From Desulfonatronovibrio magnus (GTDB lineage Bacteria; Desulfobacterota; Desulfovibrionia; Desulfovibrionales; Desulfonatronovibrionaceae): a stretch of DNA of 57,478 nt. Made by a program: the position numbers and the translations under genes. The notes under the pieces are model-generated. The model saw only the letters and a list, made by a program, of their open reading frames with translations. It ran no database searches and was not told where the DNA came from. The stretch lies in the NCBI RefSeq assembly GCF_000934755.1, contig NZ_KN882185.1, positions 1-57,478 of the forward strand, given 5' to 3'. Shown here piece by piece: positions 36,343 through 45,212 of this stretch; within the stretch, counting starts at the first letter, position 1; each line of letters begins with the position of its first letter.

Positions 36343-38760
36343 ATGCACCACGAAAGTTATAAGCGGTTTATTGAATGTTCATTTTTTGGATATGCCTATC
36401 ACAAGGTTATTCTAAATGATCAGGGTCGGCCAGTGGACTATGAGTTTATTGAGGTCAATGCCGGGTTTGAAAAAATGACCGGTCTGACGGCTGAAAAGAT
36501 CCTTGGCCGCAAGGTGACTGAAGTCTTGCCCGGTATCCAGGATTCTTCTTTTGACTGGATCGGTTTTTACGGCAGAATTGCCGTGGAACAGACAGAAGAG
36601 GAATTTGAGCAGTATTCAGAGCCGCTCAAACGCTGGTACAAGGTCAGTGCCTATTCACCCAAAAAGCATCATTTTGTGACTATCATCCAGGACATTACCT
36701 CAGAGAAAGGGTCTGAGGTGAAGCTGCTGGAAAGCAGGGAACAAAAAGCCGCCACCCTGCACTCCATAGGCGACGGGGTCGTCTCCTGCGATAAAAGCGG
36801 CCGGATACAGGATATGAACCCGGCCGCTGAGAACCTGACGGGCTGGACTCTTGACGAGTCCGTGGGACGTCCTCTGGAGGAGGTGTTCAATAGTGTCGCT
36901 TTAAAAGACCGCGGCAAGGAGGAAAACCCCGTATCCAGGGTTTTGCGGCAGGGGCTGGCTGTGGACCAGGACAGGTATTCGGTGCTCCTGTCCAGAAACG
37001 GCGGAAAGATAACCATCAAAACGAGCTGTTCCCCCATCAGAGACAACACGGGCGGCATTACCGGCGCTGTCCTGGTGTTTCGCGATGTGACCAGGGAACA
37101 TACAGCGAATTTGCTGACCCAAAAAAGGCTGGAGCTGCATGACTATGCAGCTGTTCATTCCTTGGATGAGCTTATGACCAAGGTCCTGGATGATGCGGAA
37201 GAATTTGTGGACAGCTCCATAGGCTTTTACCATTTCGTGGAAAAAGATCAGAAGACCCTTTCCCTGCAGAGATGGTCAACCAGATCGTTACAGGAATTGT
37301 GTCACATGCCGGGCAACAAGATGCATTACTCCATTGACCAGGCAGGGGTCTGGGTGGAGGCTGCACAACGGAAAAAAACGGTTATCCACAACGATTACGA
37401 GTCCATGCCGGACAAAAAGGGCCTGCCGGAGGGACATGCCAGGGTGATTCGCGAGGTCGTGGTTCCGGTCATTCGGGATGGCAGGGTCGTCGCAATCATG
37501 GGCCTGGGCAATAAACCCACTGACTATGATGAAAAAGATGTTGAAATCATCTCCTTTTTCGCGGATGTAACCTGGGACCTGGTCAAGCAGAAACGCACAC
37601 AGGAGGCTCTGCAAAACAGTATTACAGAAAAAAATCTGGCCCAGCAGGAATTGCAGCGGAATGCCAGAAATCTTGAAATTAAAAATGCGGAACTCGACAC
37701 AGCCCGCATCAAGGCTCAGGCCGCCAACCGGGCCAAAAGCGAATTCCTGGCCAACATGAGTCATGAAGTCCGCACCCCCATGAACGCGGTCATGGGCATG
37801 AGTTCCCTGCTGCTGGACACTGAATTGACCTCCAGGCAGAAGGAATACGCCCTGAGCATCCAGCGCAACAGCGAATCTTTATTGCGCCTCATCAGTGACA
37901 TCCTGGATATTTCCAGAATTGAACGTGAAAAGCTCTCCCTGGATATTGATGAGTTCAATCTGCAAAGCTTTCTGGAGCAACTGGCCTCAGAATTCCAGCC
38001 CAAAGCCCGCAAAAAAAATCTGGAGTTCACCTTTGATGCAGGCCCCGAGATAAATTGTATTGTTTCAGGTGATGAGCAAAGGATCAGGCAGATACTGGCC
38101 AACCTGCTGGACAATGCCATCAAGTTCACCCCTCGGGGCCACGTGGAATTCAGTGCGCAAATACTTGAAGAGGAAAAAAATCCTCATTCCGGGGGGCGGA
38201 ATATGGTTACTCTGGATTTTGAGGTCCGGGATTCCGGCATCGGCATTTCCGAGGATAAACTGGACCATATTTTTGAAAAGTTTTCCCAGGCGGATTCGTC
38301 CTCGGTGCGCGAATACGGCGGCACTGGTCTGGGCCTGGCCGTTGCCAGGCAACTGGCTTTACTCATGAAGGGCGATATCCGGGTCGCCAGCAAGCCTGAC
38401 CAGGGGAGTTCCTTTCGCTTTACAGTGACCCTGCCCAGCCTGGGAACAAATGAGTCCCAATCCGGCCGGGAGGAAACACGGCATCAGGAACCGGCTGCAT
38501 CCGGCCAGGAATCCGATTTCATCGAGTCCGGCTCGACACTGGATCTGGCTCAGGCCGCGGCCCTGGCTCGGGAGACAGCCGATCTGGTGGATCAGGATCT
38601 GGACCTGGCCTGGAACAAGATGCAGCAGGTGCTGACTCTGCCCTTGCCCAGGGATCTGTTGGCCCAAGCCCAAAAAGGGGCCGCCCTGCTGCAGGCATTT
38701 GACACTGACCAGGCCAGGCAGGAGCTGGAAGCCCTGATTGCCGGCATGAAGGCAGAATAA
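36343..38760 (+). CDS. Soluble PAS-PAS-GAF histidine kinase without receiver
   Basis: 805 residues. PAS1 (about 5-120) begins SYKRFIECSFFGYAYH and is shared with the chimera at 47465. PAS2 (about 132-252) and GAF (about 272-415) are near-identical to those of the 49385 kinase. HisKA H474 (SHEVRTP), N box NLLDNAIKFT, DSGIGIS, GTGLGL. After the ATPase a linker leads straight to a ~75-residue helical tail (LDLAQAAALARETADLVDQD...FDTDQARQELEAL) that in the 38775 kinase comes after REC and HPt. So a receiver and HPt were probably deleted. No membrane segment. AAGGA precedes the ATG. Confidence 0.9.
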   Translation: MHHESYKRFIECSFFGYAYHKVILNDQGRPVDYEFIEVNAGFEKMTGLTAEKILGRKVTEVLPGIQDSSFDWIGFYGRIAVEQTEEEFEQYSEPLKRWYKVSAYSPKKHHFVTIIQDITSEKGSEVKLLESREQKAATLHSIGDGVVSCDKSGRIQDMNPAAENLTGWTLDESVGRPLEEVFNSVALKDRGKEENPVSRVLRQGLAVDQDRYSVLLSRNGGKITIKTSCSPIRDNTGGITGAVLVFRDVTREHTANLLTQKRLELHDYAAVHSLDELMTKVLDDAEEFVDSSIGFYHFVEKDQKTLSLQRWSTRSLQELCHMPGNKMHYSIDQAGVWVEAAQRKKTVIHNDYESMPDKKGLPEGHARVIREVVVPVIRDGRVVAIMGLGNKPTDYDEKDVEIISFFADVTWDLVKQKRTQEALQNSITEKNLAQQELQRNARNLEIKNAELDTARIKAQAANRAKSEFLANMSHEVRTPMNAVMGMSSLLLDTELTSRQKEYALSIQRNSESLLRLISDILDISRIEREKLSLDIDEFNLQSFLEQLASEFQPKARKKNLEFTFDAGPEINCIVSGDEQRIRQILANLLDNAIKFTPRGHVEFSAQILEEEKNPHSGGRNMVTLDFEVRDSGIGISEDKLDHIFEKFSQADSSSVREYGGTGLGLAVARQLALLMKGDIRVASKPDQGSSFRFTVTLPSLGTNESQSGREETRHQEPAASGQESDFIESGSTLDLAQAAALARETADLVDQDLDLAWNKMQQVLTLPLPRDLLAQAQKGAALLQAFDTDQARQELEALIAGMKAE

Positions 38761-38774
38761 CCAAAGGAGCGTGC

Positions 38775-41700
38775 ATGTTCCGGAAGAAAGAGCCTCGAGT
38801 AACAGACAGGGAATTCGTGTACTCGGATTTTCCTGTTCAAATTAGAAGGGTGGAGGATATGGTCCCAAAGTTTCTGTTTCGTATTGCCCAACTGCTCACA
38901 GTTCTCTATTGGCTGGCCGGACTCATCTGCTCTCCGGCCCTGGCAGCCGACCCCTCCCCCATCTCCTTGACTCCTGAAGAGCGGCAGTGGCTCGATGATC
39001 ACCCGGATATCACCCTGGGCAGCACCCTGGACTTTCCCCCGGCGGTTATGAAGGACGCCCAGGGCAGGCTCACCGGGGTGCTGCCCGCGTATATGGACAT
39101 GCTTAATCGCCTGCTGGATACAGATATTCAACTCAAGGTGGGACCCTGGCCGGATATCGTTCAGGAGGCCAATAACCGGACCATCGACGGGCTGGCCTCC
39201 AGCATGCGGCTTGAGTCCCGTTCCTCGCATTTTCTCTTTACCCAGCCCGTGTCCCATGCCTACTATTACATTTACACCTATCTGCAGCGCCTTGATGAAT
39301 TTCAAAACCTGGCTGATCTGCACGGCAAACGGGTGGCATACCAGAAAGAGGTGCAGGGAGCCAGAGAACTTCTTGATCAGCATCCACGGATAACACCAGT
39401 GCCCCTGCCTGACCTGGAGGCCGTGGCCGCGGCCCTGGTCAACCGGGAGGTAGATGCGGCCATTGCCGGCAGCACCCTGGAGTACTGGCGCAAAAAACAT
39501 CTGGTGACCGGTTTTGAGATGGCCGGCATGATCCCGGAAAGCAGAACCGAACTGGTCTTCTCCATTCGCAAGGACTGGCCGGAATTGATCCCCATTCTGA
39601 ACAAGGCCATCGCCGCAATCAGCCCGGAAACAAGCCAGGCCCTGCTCAAGAAGTGGTATGCACAGCCAGCCATGGCCTCGGTTGAGCCCCAGGTGGAGCT
39701 GACCGCCAGGGAAAAGCAATGGATCGCGGACCACCCCGGATTTACTGCGGGAGCCGTGGATATCCCGCCCTACATCATCCAGGAAAGGGACGGCCGGGTT
39801 ACCGGATACTTTCCTGACCTGCTCCGCACCATCAGCTCTCAGGTTGGTCTGCATCCCAACTTTATCTTCACCACCATGTCCGAGCTGATGGAAAAGGCCG
39901 GAGATGGCCAGGTTGAGCTGATCCAGGGAGTGATCTGGAATGAAGAGCGGGCCGGAAGGTTCAATTTTTCCCCCTCCCATTCGCCCTTGAATATGGCCAT
40001 TTTTGGGCGGAACGATGACTCCGGGATCAGTGGGTGGAACGCTCTGAGCGGCAAACGCATTGCATCCTTTCCCGATTACGGGATGCATGCGCATATGGCC
40101 GGACACATCCCGGATGCCCGCTTTGTCATGGCCGAGGACGGGGTGCAGATGTTGAGGCTGGTGGCTCTGAGCCAGGCGGATGCGGCCATTCAGGAACTGT
40201 ACAGCGGGCAATATATGATCAGAAGCAACTATCTGAACAACCTGGAGGTCAAAGGATATGCGCAGATCCCGGGACTTGAGGATATGCAGGCCCATGCCTA
40301 TATGATCCGCAAGGACCTGCCCGTGCTGGAATCGATTCTGACCAAGAGCTATCATGCCTTGAGTGAAGCAAAGAAAAAGCAGATTTGGGAGCGCTGGTTC
40401 GGACCTGAAGAGCAGGATTTAAAGGCCTTTTCCCGGGAAGAACAGGAATGGATGCAGAAGCATCCGGTCCTGCGTTTTGGTTTTGACCCGGCCTGGGCAC
40501 CCATTGAATTTGCCGATCAGGAAGGTAGGCCCCAGGGGATTTCCCCCGAGTACTTGAAACGTTTGGAAGGCATACTGAGCGTGCGTTTTGAACCTCGGGC
40601 CCACTCATCCTTGACTGAGGCGGAAAGGAGTCTGCTGGAGGGCGATATCGCTCTGCTGCCGGCCATGGCCGGGACTCTGGACCGGGAAAAGGATTTTCTG
40701 TTCACGGAACCCTTTCTCTCCATCCCGGTGGCCATTTTTTCCGATACCAAGGCCGCCTATCTCGGGGGCATCTCCTCCCTGTACGGAAAAAAAGTGGCTG
40801 TGGTGCAGGGCTATGCCACCCACCAATGGCTGAAGCAGGATCACCCAGAGCTGAATCTTGTGCCAGCCCCCACCATTGAAGAGGGACTGCGCCTGGTGGC
40901 CAGGGGTCAGGCTTATGCCTTTGTAGGCAACCAGGTGGCCACCAGCTATTACATCGGTCAGACCGGGCTGACCTCCATCCGGGTAGCAGGGGAGACGCCC
41001 TATGTGTACCGTCTGGGCATGGCGGTATCCAGAGACCAGCCCATATTGCGCAACATCCTGCAAAAAGGGCTGGAGCGCATCCCCCAATCAGAAAGGAACG
41101 CCATTTACAACAACTGGATCTCCATCCAATACGCGCAGCAAATCGACTATACCTTGCTGTGGCAGGTGCTGGGCATGGGCATGGTCCTGCTGGGCGGTTT
41201 TCTCTACTGGAACCGGCGGCTGGCCAGGGAAGTCAGCCAGCGCAAACGCGCCGAAGAAGCAGTACTGAGAAGCGAGGGAATCCTTAAGGACATTCTCGAA
41301 TCAACTCTATCTGGTTACTGGGACTGGAATTTGGTAAATAACACCGAGTACTTGAGTCCGACCTTCAAGCGCATGTTCGGTTATGAAGATCATGAAATGG
41401 AGAGTTCCCCGGAAGCCTGGCAGAAAATCATCTTTCCCGAAGACCTTCCTGGCGTGCTTGAGGCTTTTAATCGACACGTCAAAAGCAGAGGCCGGGAACC
41501 TTACTACAGCGAAGTTCGCTATCGGCATAGGGATGATTCCACAGTCTGGGTGATCTGTGCAGGGCGGGTCATTGAATGGACCGAGGATGGAGAGCCAGTC
41601 CGGATGGTAGGGTGTCACCTGGATATCACCGAGCGCAAGCTGGCTGAGGAAAAGCTTCAGCAATCCGCCGAGCAGTTGAAAATGAAAAATATGGAGCTGG

Positions 41701-43694
41701 ACTCTGCTCTGGCTCAGGCCGAGGCGGCCACTCGGGCCAAGTCCGACTTCCTGGCCAATATGAGCCACGAGATCCGCACCCCCATGAATGGGGTCATTGG
41801 CATGGTTGATCTGCTTCTGGATACAGACCTCAGTCCCAGGCAGCTGCGCTTTGCCCAGGCCATCAAGCAAAGCGGCCAGGCCCTGCTGGGTATTGTCAAC
41901 GATATTCTGGATATATCCAAGGTCGAGGCCGGAAAGCTGGACATTCAGGCCCAGGACTTCGACCTGACAGAATTTCTGGAACAATGCTGCTCCGGAGCAT
42001 CTGTCCTGGCTCGGAAAAAAGGCTTGCGGTTCGACTCTTATATCCATCCGGACGTGCCCTCCCATCTCCGGGGAGACCCCAAGCTGCTGCGACAGATCCT
42101 GAACAATTTAATCGGCAATGCGGTCAAGTTCACTGAGCAGGGCGAGGTGGAAATCTGGGTGGAAGAAGAGAGAGATGATGCGGGGATGCTGGAATACTGG
42201 CATGCTGGGATTGATGAAGCGGGAAGGGGGAAGGGGGAAGAGAAACGTCTGACCGTCCGACCGTCCGACGGTCTCCCCGTCCCCCCGTCTCACTGTCCCA
42301 CTGTCCTTTTGCTCTTCACCGTCCGGGATACTGGAATCGGCATTTCCCCTGAAAACTTCGACATGCTCTTTGACAAGTTCACCCAGGTGGACTTTTCCAC
42401 TACGCGCAGGTTTGAAGGAACCGGTCTTGGGCTGGCTCTAACCAAGCTCCTGGTGGAGAAGCAGGGCGGCCGAATATGGGTGGAGAGCGAGCTGGGCCGG
42501 GGCACCTGCTTTACGTTTACGCTTCCAGTGACCCGGGCCCAGGGACTGTTGGATTCAGCCGACTTTATAAAAAAGGATGAAGTTCCAGATTTGACCCGGA
42601 TCAAGGGAGCACGCATTCTCCTGGCGGAAGACAATGAAATAAACCAGGAAATCGTTGTCGAAAATCTGCGCAAATGGGGAATGAGTGTGCAGGTGGTGGG
42701 CAGTGGACAGGAGGCGGTCTCCGCCCTGACCAGCCAGGACTTTGATCTGGTCCTCATGGATATTCAGATGCCGGGGATGGATGGCCTGGAGGCGACGAGA
42801 AGAATCAGGAGTCAGAAGTCAGGAGTCAGAAGTCAGGAGACAGGCCGGCAGCGTATTCCGATCATTGCCATGACCGCTCACGCCATGGCCGGGGACCGGG
42901 ACAAGAGCCTGGGGGCGGGCATGAACGATCATATTACCAAGCCCATAGATCCAGAGGAATTGCTGCGCGTCCTGGCAGCCTGGATCAAGCCCGCAACCAG
43001 GCGGGCCGATACCGTTGAACCCTCCCCAGGCATGGAACAGGAGGAGAATGAGGGCCAAAAGGAGCATCCGCCCCAAATGCCACAAATGCCCGGAGTGAAC
43101 ACCAGCCTGGGGCTGTCCAGGGCCTCGGGCAACCAGACCCTGTACAGGAAGCTGCTTGCCGGTTTTCAGAGCAGGCATCTTGGTTCAGCCCAGGAGATGG
43201 AGCGCCTGCTGCAGGCCGGCCAGGTTCAGGATGCCGTGCGACTGGCCCATACGCTCAAAGGCACGGCAGCCAACCTGGGCATGGATGAGCTGTCCGAGGC
43301 GGCAGGGGCCTTGATGCACGGGCTTGAGAGCAAAGCCCGGGACAGTGCGTCGCTGATTGCGGAGGTCCGCTCCTGGCTGAGCACGGTGGGCAACTCTTTG
43401 GAAGAACTTGCGGGCCGCCCTTCCGAGTCAGCTTCAGAGGCCGGTTCCTCCGGGGATCTGGATACCGGGCAGGCCGCGGCTCTGGCCCGGGAGGCAGCCG
43501 GCATGGCGGACCAAGACCTCAGTCTGGCCATGGACAAGCTGCAGGTGCTGCTTGATATGCCCTTGCCCCCTGAAATGCTGGCCCGGGGGCAAAGGGTTTT
43601 TAGTCTTTTAGATGAATTTGAAATAGATCAGGCTGCCCTGGAACTGGAAGATATGGCGCGTGATCTGGAAAAAACAGGGGGATACAATGAGTAA
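38775..43694 (+). CDS. Triple Venus-flytrap hybrid kinase, BvgS/EvgS type
   Basis: 1639 residues. Signal segment about 33-58. Three SBP_bac_3-like periplasmic domains at about 65-298, 308-545 and 553-785, each opening with a 'LT(A)REKQWIADHP'-like lead. One membrane helix (795-812), PAS (about 832-955), HisKA H998, N box NLIGNAVKFT, DTGIGIS, GTGLGL, REC D1329, HPt H1492 and a helical tail. BvgS-type sensors usually have two flytraps. The ATPase loop (1131-1177) and the receiver loop (1345-1360) contain repeat-encoded inserts. Start: ATG 38775 (AAGGAG) or ATG 38859 (GGAGG just before), which would trim the N-region. It is coupled to the REC-PAS kinase by an 8-base overlap. Confidence 0.92.
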   Translation: MFRKKEPRVTDREFVYSDFPVQIRRVEDMVPKFLFRIAQLLTVLYWLAGLICSPALAADPSPISLTPEERQWLDDHPDITLGSTLDFPPAVMKDAQGRLTGVLPAYMDMLNRLLDTDIQLKVGPWPDIVQEANNRTIDGLASSMRLESRSSHFLFTQPVSHAYYYIYTYLQRLDEFQNLADLHGKRVAYQKEVQGARELLDQHPRITPVPLPDLEAVAAALVNREVDAAIAGSTLEYWRKKHLVTGFEMAGMIPESRTELVFSIRKDWPELIPILNKAIAAISPETSQALLKKWYAQPAMASVEPQVELTAREKQWIADHPGFTAGAVDIPPYIIQERDGRVTGYFPDLLRTISSQVGLHPNFIFTTMSELMEKAGDGQVELIQGVIWNEERAGRFNFSPSHSPLNMAIFGRNDDSGISGWNALSGKRIASFPDYGMHAHMAGHIPDARFVMAEDGVQMLRLVALSQADAAIQELYSGQYMIRSNYLNNLEVKGYAQIPGLEDMQAHAYMIRKDLPVLESILTKSYHALSEAKKKQIWERWFGPEEQDLKAFSREEQEWMQKHPVLRFGFDPAWAPIEFADQEGRPQGISPEYLKRLEGILSVRFEPRAHSSLTEAERSLLEGDIALLPAMAGTLDREKDFLFTEPFLSIPVAIFSDTKAAYLGGISSLYGKKVAVVQGYATHQWLKQDHPELNLVPAPTIEEGLRLVARGQAYAFVGNQVATSYYIGQTGLTSIRVAGETPYVYRLGMAVSRDQPILRNILQKGLERIPQSERNAIYNNWISIQYAQQIDYTLLWQVLGMGMVLLGGFLYWNRRLAREVSQRKRAEEAVLRSEGILKDILESTLSGYWDWNLVNNTEYLSPTFKRMFGYEDHEMESSPEAWQKIIFPEDLPGVLEAFNRHVKSRGREPYYSEVRYRHRDDSTVWVICAGRVIEWTEDGEPVRMVGCHLDITERKLAEEKLQQSAEQLKMKNMELDSALAQAEAATRAKSDFLANMSHEIRTPMNGVIGMVDLLLDTDLSPRQLRFAQAIKQSGQALLGIVNDILDISKVEAGKLDIQAQDFDLTEFLEQCCSGASVLARKKGLRFDSYIHPDVPSHLRGDPKLLRQILNNLIGNAVKFTEQGEVEIWVEEERDDAGMLEYWHAGIDEAGRGKGEEKRLTVRPSDGLPVPPSHCPTVLLLFTVRDTGIGISPENFDMLFDKFTQVDFSTTRRFEGTGLGLALTKLLVEKQGGRIWVESELGRGTCFTFTLPVTRAQGLLDSADFIKKDEVPDLTRIKGARILLAEDNEINQEIVVENLRKWGMSVQVVGSGQEAVSALTSQDFDLVLMDIQMPGMDGLEATRRIRSQKSGVRSQETGRQRIPIIAMTAHAMAGDRDKSLGAGMNDHITKPIDPEELLRVLAAWIKPATRRADTVEPSPGMEQEENEGQKEHPPQMPQMPGVNTSLGLSRASGNQTLYRKLLAGFQSRHLGSAQEMERLLQAGQVQDAVRLAHTLKGTAANLGMDELSEAAGALMHGLESKARDSASLIAEVRSWLSTVGNSLEELAGRPSESASEAGSSGDLDTGQAAALAREAAGMADQDLSLAMDKLQVLLDMPLPPEMLARGQRVFSLLDEFEIDQAALELEDMARDLEKTGGYNE
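42165..42305. repeat. ATPase-loop insertion in the flytrap kinase
   Basis: Contains GATGCTGGAATACTGGCATG, then GGGAAGG heptamers, then CGTCCGAC/CGTCTCCC octamer-like units. It lies between GEVEIWV and DTGIGI and adds about 30 residues relative to other kinases here while keeping frame. Confidence 0.75.
42807..42854. repeat. Five-unit heptamer array in receiver of the flytrap kinase
   Basis: AGGAGTC and AGAAGTC alternate over 42807-42841 (five units, last AGGAGAC). Encodes the short SQKSGVRSQETG insert between alpha3 (TRRIR) and beta4 (IPIIAMTA). Confidence 0.85.
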
Positions 43695-45126
43695 CCACAC
43701 CCGGTTAAAAGTGCTTATCGTGGACGATGAACCTGAAAACATTCAGCTCCTTATGGAAGCCCTTAAACACGAATACATTATTACCGCCGCCAAAACCGGG
43801 GAAAAGGCCCTGAAGCTCGCCGGCTCAAATCAACCCGATATAATCCTGCTGGACATTATGATGCCGGGTATGGACGGCTATGAAGTCTGCAGGGGTTTGA
43901 AGGCAAATGATCAGACCAGGGATATCCCGGTCATTTTCGTCACAGCCCTGAATACAACCCAGGATGAAGTCAAAGGCCTGGAGTGCGGAGCAGTGGACTA
44001 CATCTCCAAGCCCTTTAAACCGGCCATTGTGCGGGCCAGGCTCAAAAACCATCTGGAGCTGCACAACTCCCGCAAGGAACTGAACAAGCTGCGGCGCTGC
44101 GTGGAAAACAGCCCCAGCACCATTGTGATTACGGATACCGAGGGCAATATTGAGTATGCCAACCCCGCGTTTACTGAAATCACCGGATATAGCACAGAGG
44201 AGGCCCTGGGGCAGAATACGCGCATTATGAAATCCGGGATGCATGAGGATTCATTGTACAGGGATATGTGGCAGGTCATAACCTCAGGCCGGGTCTGGCG
44301 TGGTGAAATTATCAATAAAAAGAAAAACGGCGAGCTTTTCTGGGAGCAGGCCTCCATTGGTCCGATCAAAAATTCCCGGGGCCAAATCACCAACTATGTT
44401 GCTGTCAAGGAAGACATTTCAGCCCGCAAGGACCTGGAAAAACTCAAGGAAGACGTGGAGCGCATCATGCGCCACGATCTCAAAACACCACTGGGAGGTA
44501 TCCTGGGACTTTCGGATCTTCTACTGACTGAGGAAGGTTTTAATCAGGAGCAGATGGAGATGCTGGGCATGATAAATGAGTCAGGCCTCCGCATGCTGCG
44601 CATGATAGACATGTCCCTTGATCTGTTCAAGATGGAGACAGATGAATACATGTATTCCCCCCGGCAGGTGGAGGTCAGATCAGTTTTACAGGCGGTTGTG
44701 GACGATGTTGCCCCAGCTTTTAAATCCAAAAATATCCATTTGTTGATCAACACTAACCAACAGCAGGAAAGCTCTCCATTGAAGATGCAGGCCGAAGAAA
44801 AATTACTATACGGTATACTTTGCAATCTTATAAAAAATGCCTTTGAGGCCTCCCCAAGGGATGAACAGATTCAAATTAACCTGAGTGAATCACCCTCACC
44901 TGCCATTTCCATTGAAAACAAAGGGGTAGTGCCTGAACCCATCCGGGATCATTTCTTTGAAAAGTACAAGACTTTCGGGAAGACAAGCGGCACAGGCCTG
45001 GGCACCTATTCCGCAAAGCTCATGGCCAAGACCATGGGATACGATCTAAAGCTGGACATTTCGGTTACAAGGGGTACTACCAGATTGTCTTTAGTTGAAG
45101 CGGTTACAAACTCCGAGGGTAATTGA
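43687..45126 (+). CDS. REC-PAS-histidine kinase (receiver at the N-terminus)
   Basis: 479 residues from ATG 43687, which overlaps the flytrap kinase stop (ATGAGTAA) and has GGGGGA upstream. Receiver 1-122 with DD at 13-14, D56 (LLDIMMP) and K108. PAS about 128-248, close to the second PAS of the 27731 kinase (NGELFWEQASIGPI). HisKA H263 (RHDLKTPLGG) and an ATPase with NLIKNAFEAS, STGTGLG-like (actual SGTGLGTYSAK) boxes. Such proteins take phosphate from an upstream HPt and pass the state to their own kinase. The coupling makes the 38775 HPt the natural donor. Confidence 0.9.
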   Translation: MSNHTRLKVLIVDDEPENIQLLMEALKHEYIITAAKTGEKALKLAGSNQPDIILLDIMMPGMDGYEVCRGLKANDQTRDIPVIFVTALNTTQDEVKGLECGAVDYISKPFKPAIVRARLKNHLELHNSRKELNKLRRCVENSPSTIVITDTEGNIEYANPAFTEITGYSTEEALGQNTRIMKSGMHEDSLYRDMWQVITSGRVWRGEIINKKKNGELFWEQASIGPIKNSRGQITNYVAVKEDISARKDLEKLKEDVERIMRHDLKTPLGGILGLSDLLLTEEGFNQEQMEMLGMINESGLRMLRMIDMSLDLFKMETDEYMYSPRQVEVRSVLQAVVDDVAPAFKSKNIHLLINTNQQQESSPLKMQAEEKLLYGILCNLIKNAFEASPRDEQIQINLSESPSPAISIENKGVVPEPIRDHFFEKYKTFGKTSGTGLGTYSAKLMAKTMGYDLKLDISVTRGTTRLSLVEAVTNSEGN

Positions 45127-45212
45127 AAAGTCCCATAATGGGCGTATCGTATGGGTAGACCCCATTGGTTCTAACAGGAAAATCGTTCCCTGGGGACGGA
45201 AATCATAGGAAA

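Noticed and set aside
38592-40355. Long minus-strand open frame (587 codons) under the flytrap kinase
   Set aside because: It is a shadow of biased codon use in the + strand gene; product has no recognisable domain and crosses a real gene boundary.
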